The position numbers were made by a program, and so were the translations under genes. Shown piece after piece: positions 59,946-64,000 of a stretch of DNA of 64,000 nt (positions within the stretch are counted from its first letter, which is position 1; each line of letters opens with the position of its first letter). The notes beneath the pieces were generated by a model that saw only the letters and a program-made list of their open reading frames with translations, did not search any database and was not told the DNA's origin. This DNA comes from CAZHNW01 sp942491575 (GTDB lineage Bacteria > Spirochaetota > UBA4802 > UBA5550), in contig CALOBT010000031.1 of the NCBI GenBank assembly GCA_942491575.1, positions 124,001 to 188,000 on the forward strand, in the 5' to 3' direction.

Positions 59946-60893
59946 TCAGCCAGTCACATTCAACCTCTGTCTCCCGAGATCTATCGAACCATCAGCACTT
60001 TTTATTGTTGATTCAATAATATCTTCAGGCTGCAGGTAATCGTTGTTTTTCAGCTGTTTTTTGATGAAAAGTTTCATCGTGGCAGCATCTGATAAAAAGA
60101 GTCCCGCAATTTTTTGCAGGGCCTTTGGTGGCGCCTTCAGGGCTACGCCGCCGGGAGTTCCCGTCATGATGATATCACCAGGTTCGAGATCCATGATTTC
60201 GGATATTTCTTTTAATGACTCTGCCGGTTTAAATATTAAATCCTTTGTATTTGCATCCTGGCGAAGCCTGTTGTTTACCCATAGTTTTAATTCAAGGTTT
60301 GCAAGATATTTAAAATCAGTTACATCAAGGAGGCAGAGATGCGGTCCGGCGGGACAGAATGTTCTGTAGCTCTTTCCCTTATACCACTGCCCCTGGGGAA
60401 TCTGTATATCCCGTGCGGAAATGTCATTACACATCACTATTGCGGCAACGTACTCTGAAATATTGGATTCATGAATATTTTCCGCTTTTTCTATTTTACT
60501 TCCTATGACAAGGCCCAGCTCCAGCTCGTAGTCGAGGAGGCGGACATTTTTTGGGCGTATTACTTTCCCGGATGGACCGGTGAGGGATGATGATTCCTTT
60601 GAAAAGAGTAGATTGAATCCCGGTTTTTCAGTAATGCCTGTTTCGCTTCGATGCGCATGGTAGTTGACTCCCTGGCAGACAATCCTGCAGGGGGAAGTGA
60701 CCGGACTCAGTATTTTTACATCTTTAATCGGGATGCACTTTCCTTCCTTCAGTTCGCGCGCCGCTGCGGCTCCATTTGCCAGAAAGTCCCTCAGGCTGGT
60801 GTATTCTCCCGGAACCGGTATTATTTTGTCTTCCTTTACGACGCCCCAGGCGATTTTATCTGACAGACGATATCTTACTACATTACAGGCCAT
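59946..60893 (-). CDS. Fumarylacetoacetate hydrolase family protein
   Basis: 315 residues from ATG 60893, chosen because GGGAG lies 8 bases upstream. The catalytic domain has CQGVNYHAHRSETG, DYELELGLVIGSKI (metal-binding acidic residues), CNDISARDIQ, GKSYRTFCPAGPHL and GDIIMTGTPGGVALKAP, all standard for the FAH/HpcE/2-hydroxyhepta-diene-dioate isomerase-hydratase group. It acts on a beta-diketone or 2-oxo acid in aromatic or hydroxyacid breakdown. It is divergent from an ArsR regulator with which it shares the promoter region. Confidence 0.88.
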   Translation of the reverse strand: MACNVVRYRLSDKIAWGVVKEDKIIPVPGEYTSLRDFLANGAAAARELKEGKCIPIKDVKILSPVTSPCRIVCQGVNYHAHRSETGITEKPGFNLLFSKESSSLTGPSGKVIRPKNVRLLDYELELGLVIGSKIEKAENIHESNISEYVAAIVMCNDISARDIQIPQGQWYKGKSYRTFCPAGPHLCLLDVTDFKYLANLELKLWVNNRLRQDANTKDLIFKPAESLKEISEIMDLEPGDIIMTGTPGGVALKAPPKALQKIAGLFLSDAATMKLFIKKQLKNNDYLQPEDIIESTIKSADGSIDLGRQRLNVTG

Positions 60894-60985
60894 TATTTTG
60901 CTCCCGGTTTTGAATTTCAAAAATCTATATTATTTTTCCGGAATGTCAATAAATTATCACAATGAAAAAGGATTGACTTTTAGAA

Positions 60986-61013
60986 AACACTATAAGCAAA
61001 TGCTTATAGTGTT
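60986..61013. promoter_or_regulatory. Perfect 13-2-13 operator of the ArsR regulator
   Basis: AACACTATAAGCA (60986-60998) and TGCTTATAGTGTT (61001-61013) are perfect inverted repeats with an AA spacer, the size and shape of ArsR/SmtB sites. A TTGACT box lies at 60973-60978 so binding would block the promoter. It lies 28 bases before the regulator start and 93 bases from the divergent FAH gene. Confidence 0.75.
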
Positions 61014-61041
61014 GCGCGGATTAAGGAGGATTCTTCATCAG

Positions 61042-61356
61042 ATGAATGACAGATTAAAAACCATGGCACTTATATTTAAGGCCCTGGGAGACCAGAAAAG
61101 GCTTCAGATTATTAAGATGCTCGCTTCAGCCTCCGAGGAATCCCTCTGTGTGAGTGATGTTGCAGAAAAATTAAAAATCAGTCAGCCCGCGGCATCACAG
61201 CATATAAAGGTCCTTAAAAATATTGGGATTCTCGAAGAGAACAGAAAGGGCTTTCGGGTATTTTATATAATAAATTCTGATGTATTAAGGGAATACAAGA
61301 TAGAGGTTGATGGATTATTCAGGAAGGCCTTTGAAAAGTGTTCACATGAAAAATAA
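61042..61356 (+). CDS. ArsR/SmtB-family transcription regulator
   Basis: 104 residues from ATG 61042 (AAGGAGGA upstream): a single winged-helix domain, ALIFKALGDQKRLQIIKMLA, VSDVAEKLKISQPAASQHIK and VLKNIGILEENRKGFRVFYI. The SmtB alpha-5 and ArsR alpha-3 metal ligands are not obvious: alpha-3 reads ESLCVSDVAEK with a single Cys, so redox or sulfur sensing is an alternative to metal. A perfect operator lies in its promoter. Its last 11 bases overlap the cysteine-rich microprotein gene. Confidence 0.85.
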   Translation: MNDRLKTMALIFKALGDQKRLQIIKMLASASEESLCVSDVAEKLKISQPAASQHIKVLKNIGILEENRKGFRVFYIINSDVLREYKIEVDGLFRKAFEKCSHEK

Positions 61357-61531
61357 TCGAGTCTCAACCCATGACCCTCGGTGCAGAAACTGCAATGGCT
61401 GCATTAACTGTGAAGATACCCTCTGCATCTTCCACTCAGGGGGAGATGCAGAAAACTGCTATTTTGAAAGATGCATGCACTGTATTAACTATATTAGAAA
61501 GGAAAGACTTTTTTTGAATAATGTGGGATGA
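61346..61531 (+). CDS. Nine-cysteine microprotein coupled to the ArsR regulator
   Basis: 61 residues. ATG 61346 lies inside the end of the regulator gene (11-base overlap). Nine cysteines sit in about 40 residues: CRNCNGCINCEDTLC, then ENCYFERCMHC. The spacing Cx2Cx2Cx2C resembles ferredoxin or metallothionein clusters, but the familiar trailing Pro is missing. It is probably a metal- or Fe-S-binding effector or co-regulator of the ArsR protein. I do not recognise a named family. Confidence 0.6.
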   Translation: MKNNRVSTHDPRCRNCNGCINCEDTLCIFHSGGDAENCYFERCMHCINYIRKERLFLNNVG

Positions 61532-61537
61532 TTATTC

Positions 61538-61726
61538 CTACTCCGGGGGTAATTCAATTATCGGCGGTTCATTATCCTTCTGTTCCAAATGCCCGCGGAT
61601 TTTAGTGATTTCCTTTCCCATCTCCTCGATGGTTTTTCCCTGGGCGAGCAGTGCTTCATTCAAATCGTCTATCGTTTTTTCCATGAAGGAAATCTTAACT
61701 TCCAGGTCTGTGATACGGTCTTCCAT
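61538..61726 (-). CDS. slyX: SlyX-like coiled-coil protein
   Basis: 62 residues from ATG 61726, with GGAGAA 9 bases upstream. It reads MEDRITDLEVKISFMEKTID followed by LNEALLAQGKTIEEMGKEI, a continuous coiled coil, and ends PPIIELPPE, resembling the SlyX tail PPHY. Function unknown even in E. coli. Confidence 0.75.
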   Translation of the reverse strand: MEDRITDLEVKISFMEKTIDDLNEALLAQGKTIEEMGKEITKIRGHLEQKDNEPPIIELPPE

Positions 61727-61863
61727 TGTTGGTGTTCTCCGGTTTTTTTGTAGTATCAGTATTGAATATTTATTGTTCCAGGCAAAATAAATATTCGCCT
61801 GCATTTTTTTTAATTTGCTGCATAGTTAACTCCTGTGGATTGCCGGAGGGAACTAGCAGGTCA

Positions 61864-62175
61864 CTAATAACTTTTATCGTAAAATACCTTTCCAACTCTC
61901 TTTATATGGTCTTTTAATGGCAGACTGTTGATATTTTCAAAAATAGAGAGATCAAAAGTATATGGAAGATAAAGCTCATCGATTTTTTCCTCGACAGCAA
62001 AAATAATATCAAGATTCAGCCCTTCTCCAAAAAAGGAGATATCAATATCCGAGCCCTTTCTATAATCACCCTTCGCCCTTGAGCCATAGATAAGGGCTTT
62101 TTCTATTTGTGGATATTCTGAGAAAACGGCCTGAATTTTCGTAATAGTATTTTGCGGTAAACCGAAGGGGTCCAT
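61864..62175 (-). CDS. MNT-type nucleotidyltransferase (antitoxin of HEPN/MNT pair)
   Basis: A 103-residue minimal nucleotidyltransferase. The motif GSRAKGDYRKGSDIDISFFG has the GSx10-13DxD pattern that binds Mg-ATP. It follows the HEPN gene with no gap (TAA-ATG adjacent). In characterised HEPN/MNT systems (e.g. SO_3166-SO_3165 type) the MNT protein AMPylates the HEPN toxin near its active site to silence it. It belongs to the HI0073 group. Confidence 0.88.
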   Translation of the reverse strand: MDPFGLPQNTITKIQAVFSEYPQIEKALIYGSRAKGDYRKGSDIDISFFGEGLNLDIIFAVEEKIDELYLPYTFDLSIFENINSLPLKDHIKRVGKVFYDKSY

Positions 62176-62592
62176 TTATGCCTCATTTTCAAGTTTAGAC
62201 ATTTTATTTTGAAGCGCCTGGAATTCAGGAAAATAGTCAACCAGTATCTTGCGATTGATTTTCTTTACAGTTTCGCTGTCATAGGTGTGAGTTGAAAGAT
62301 TGCGGCTTTTTATCATATCCATCCATACTTCGCCATTTTGAAGAAGTTCCAGTTTGAAGGCCTGCCGGGTGGCATCTTTAGAACCATAAATCGAAGTATT
62401 TCCTTTTTCTTCCAAAAAGTCTTTTAAGGTTTTCCATGCCAGTTCATGGGTATATTCAAAGGCCTGAATGAGTCCCTGCGCTTCCAGATCGGTTAGATTT
62501 CTTTGCCGGCTTAATTCTACGGCATCACTTAATTGCTGTAAACCCCGTTTGTAATTATCGAAGCGTTGTATCCATCGAATATCTTTAGTCAT
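62176..62592 (-). CDS. HEPN-domain toxin (HI0074-like nucleotidyltransferase partner)
   Basis: A 138-residue helical protein of the HI0074 group: IQRFDNYKRGLQQLSDAVEL, LIQAFEYTHELAWKTLKDFL and MIKSRNLSTHTYDSETVKKI. The RNLSTH segment gives the Rx4H catalytic motif of HEPN RNases, with the downstream Tyr at the site that MNT proteins modify. GAGGGG precedes the start. It forms a two-gene toxin-antitoxin unit with the adjacent MNT gene, both on the minus strand. Confidence 0.88.
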   Translation of the reverse strand: MTKDIRWIQRFDNYKRGLQQLSDAVELSRQRNLTDLEAQGLIQAFEYTHELAWKTLKDFLEEKGNTSIYGSKDATRQAFKLELLQNGEVWMDMIKSRNLSTHTYDSETVKKINRKILVDYFPEFQALQNKMSKLENEA

Positions 62593-62691
62593 GGGCTTAT
62601 CCCCTCTATTATCAGGTTCCCTGTCAATTTAAAATCATTATCTTTAACAACCAAAACAATTTCAATTATTATTATTTTTTTGTCGCTCCAT

Positions 62692-62838
62692 CCAACCCCG
62701 CCTCCCAAACCCCCCAGAAAGGGATTTAAACATACTTCTTGGAGAATATTTATGAGAAAGTTGTATCACCACAATATTTCATTAAACTGGTATAGGAAAT
62801 GAGAAGTGATTAAGCCCCCCTCCGGGGGTTGGGGGGCA
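62692..62838. repeat. C-rich/G-rich segments forming a possible inverted repeat
   Basis: A C-rich run (CCAACCCCGCCTCCC, 62692 onward) and a G-rich run (GGGGGTTGGGGGGC, 62824-62837) are roughly complementary, about 110 bases apart, with a local CCCCCC-TCC-GGGGG hairpin at 62815-62828. No gene is in the interval. It may be a decayed palindromic element like that at 40.5 kb. Confidence 0.35.
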
Positions 62839-62859
62839 GAAACGGAAACAGAAATGCCT

Positions 62860-63615
62860 CTAGTATTTAATCCTGTAAAAAATCATTCCGATAAATTCCC
62901 TCACGGCAGAGTACGAATTATTAAAATATCTGATGTTTGGCAGATAGCTTATAATTGTATGTTTTATTCTCCTCGCCTTGAAATCCGTGGGGGCTGTGAC
63001 TGCATCGATGCCGTTTTCTGAAAAACAGAAGAGGCTTCTATTCATATGGTAGGCGGAAGTCACCAGTATCACCAGCCGGGGCTTGAAGGCTTTTTTTATA
63101 AGCTGTGCATTCTCCCAGGTGTTTCTGCTTTTGACTTCCTTCAAAATTTTATTTTTTTTGACTCCCAGTTCGAGGAGTATACGCTCTGCAATCTCCGCTT
63201 CGGATTCTACCTCTGCGGGATCGAATACCCTTCCACCGGAGAGGATTATCGGGAGTCGGGTTTTCCTGTGTATCCTGAAGGCGTAGAGAAGCCTTTTCAT
63301 CGCGTCGGGATGTAGACTTCCTTTGCCATACTCATCAGGAGAATGGTGGACCGTTCCGCCCCCCAGGAGCACAATGTGGGAAGCATTTTTGTTATTTTCT
63401 TTATAAACGGGGCAGCTATCCTCAAGGGGCTTCATCAGGAGGTTGCTCCCCGGGCCTGTTGAGATGAAGAGAAGATTCAGTGTGCAGAAGAGCAACAGTG
63501 CAATGGAGGCACGGTAGTGCTTTCTTATTATCAGGGCCACAATGAAAAGGTTCGCCACAATAATAATGCCGGGTGGCAGAATAAGGTAATGGATAATTTT
63601 TCCAAGTAGAAACAT
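62860..63615 (-). CDS. DUF218/YdcF-SanA-like membrane protein
   Basis: 251 residues: two N-terminal membrane helices (about 8-55), then a DUF218 domain: SHIVLLGGGTVHHSPDEYGK, RLPIILSGGRVF, ESEAEIAERILLELGV, SRNTWENAQLIKKAF and LVTSAYHMNRSLFCF. Members (SanA, ElyC, YdcF) act in envelope or peptidoglycan homeostasis and bind nucleotide-like ligands. The size matches ElyC-type proteins. It stands alone. Confidence 0.83.
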   Translation of the reverse strand: MFLLGKIIHYLILPPGIIIVANLFIVALIIRKHYRASIALLLFCTLNLLFISTGPGSNLLMKPLEDSCPVYKENNKNASHIVLLGGGTVHHSPDEYGKGSLHPDAMKRLLYAFRIHRKTRLPIILSGGRVFDPAEVESEAEIAERILLELGVKKNKILKEVKSRNTWENAQLIKKAFKPRLVILVTSAYHMNRSLFCFSENGIDAVTAPTDFKARRIKHTIISYLPNIRYFNNSYSAVREFIGMIFYRIKY

Positions 63616-63704
63616 GGAACCGCCGAAAATTTATTTTATCTGAAAATATTGAGTTGAGGCACAAAACTATTTGTTTGATGATTTTATGTCAAGGATTGTT
63701 GTAT

Positions 63705-63746
63705 CCCCCCCCCTGGCCCGGGGGTTAAATCCCTGGCTAGGGGGGG
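63705..63746. repeat. G/C-rich palindromic element
   Basis: CCCCCCCTGGCC and GGCTAGGGGGGG arms with an inner GGG/CCC pair enclose an A/T loop. It sits between the DUF218 and PutA-like genes with no T-tract, so it is more like a REP than a terminator. Confidence 0.45.
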
Positions 63747-63784
63747 CATCAATCTTTTCCTTGAGTTACTCCCTCTTTTGATGT

Positions 63785-63808
63785 AAAATTTAGATAGCAT
63801 CTAATTTT
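63785..63808. promoter_or_regulatory. Operator-like dyad upstream of the PutA-like gene
   Basis: AAAATTTAGAT (63785-63795) and ATCTAATTTT (63799-63808) form a dyad with one extra base, ending 19 bases before the start codon. Confidence 0.4.
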
Positions 63809-63827
63809 GTTTTAAAGGTGGAAAGAT

Positions 63828-64000
63828 ATGCCAGTTCCGGAAAAAGAGATCAGCCCATCCGTCCAGAAGGCCATTTTCCTCGCCGGGGAAATCCAGAAGC
63901 GTGCCCTTGATCTGAGAACAGCAGACGATAAAAGAATCCAGTCCCTCATGTCGAACTTTTTGAAGGACCCCCGGGACAAGTACAGGTTCATAAAAATTAT
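63828..64000 (+). CDS. putA: Probable bifunctional proline dehydrogenase/P5C dehydrogenase, N-terminus (3' end outside window)
   Basis: Only 57 residues are visible, from ATG 63828 with GGTGG 8 bases upstream. The start region SPSVQKAIFLAGEIQKRALD followed by RTADDKRIQSLMSNFLKDPR resembles the leading helices of PutA-type proline dehydrogenases, where RA-------L--LM-DP-- precedes the FAD-binding barrel. No catalytic residue is inside the window. The call is by resemblance only. Confidence 0.45.
   Translation, partial: MPVPEKEISPSVQKAIFLAGEIQKRALDLRTADDKRIQSLMSNFLKDPRDKYRFIKI

Noticed and set aside
1..64000. tRNA, rRNA, prophage or integrative element
   Set aside because: I scanned intergenic regions for cloverleaf ends, rRNA segments, integrases and transposases and saw none.

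Overview
The window is a gene-dense bacterial chromosome segment with moderate GC, short intergenic gaps, clear Shine-Dalgarno sequences and factor-independent terminators. I see no rRNA, tRNA, CRISPR array, phage module or intact transposase. The organism is Gram-negative in architecture: lipobox signal peptides, beta-barrel proteins ending in aromatic residues, periplasmic binding proteins. The wealth of 7TM-DISM sensor kinases, HAMP/SpoIIE phosphatases, a chemoreceptor, a DUF115 motility-glycosylation type protein and a FeoA-FeoB fusion fits a spirochaete (Spirochaetota, Leptospira-like breadth of signalling). This is inference; a deltaproteobacterial-grade lineage is the main alternative.

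Layout. 1-3.7 kb: 3' end of an alkyl-sulfatase-like hydrolase with an SCP2 domain, a Popeye-type cyclic-nucleotide-binding membrane protein, a membrane microprotein, a polyprenol/phytol-kinase-like enzyme, a small lipoprotein and a 7TM-DISM sensor relic. 3.8-9.9 kb: corA, then a minus-strand acyl-CoA operon made of two HgdC/BadF-type activator ATPases, an SCP-x-like thiolase and a fatty-acyl-CoA synthetase. 10-20 kb: small exported proteins and a sensing island with an OpuAC-like binding protein fused in an operon to a hybrid histidine kinase, two orphan SBP_bac_3 proteins, a chemoreceptor and a porin-like protein. 20.2-24.6 kb: a single 1486-codon secreted protein built of about 38 aromatic-proline repeats. 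24.9-29 kb: tandem 7TM-DISM kinases, the second without its phosphoacceptor histidine.

29-35 kb: an operon with HgdA/BcrB-like and HgdB/BcrC-like subunits, a GMC flavoenzyme with a four-cysteine motif, an exported START protein, a microORF and an MBL hydrolase. With the activators at 8.3-9.9 kb these form the parts list of an ATP-driven 2-hydroxyacyl-CoA dehydratase or benzoyl-CoA-reductase-like enzyme. 35-40.3 kb: propionyl-CoA synthetase, a GntR/UTRA regulator with a clear operator, and a penicillin/AHL-acylase-type lipoprotein. 40.5-48.5 kb: a long inverted repeat, the FeoAB iron transporter, DUF115, SPOR, and a Pit phosphate transporter with its PhoU-like partner. 48.5-64 kb: mostly housekeeping (M28 peptidase, patatin, two RNA methyltransferases, GNAT), a LamG lipoprotein, a SpoIIE-TPR-outer-membrane operon, FAH hydrolase, an ArsR regulator coupled to a cysteine-rich microprotein, SlyX, a HEPN/MNT toxin-antitoxin pair, a DUF218 protein and the start of a probable PutA.

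The best candidates for undescribed biology are the split activator/dehydratase system with an apparently degenerate second ATPase subunit, the giant repeat protein, the active/pseudo-kinase 7TM-DISM pair, the binding-protein/kinase/chemoreceptor sensing island, and the ArsR/cysteine-rich microprotein couple.
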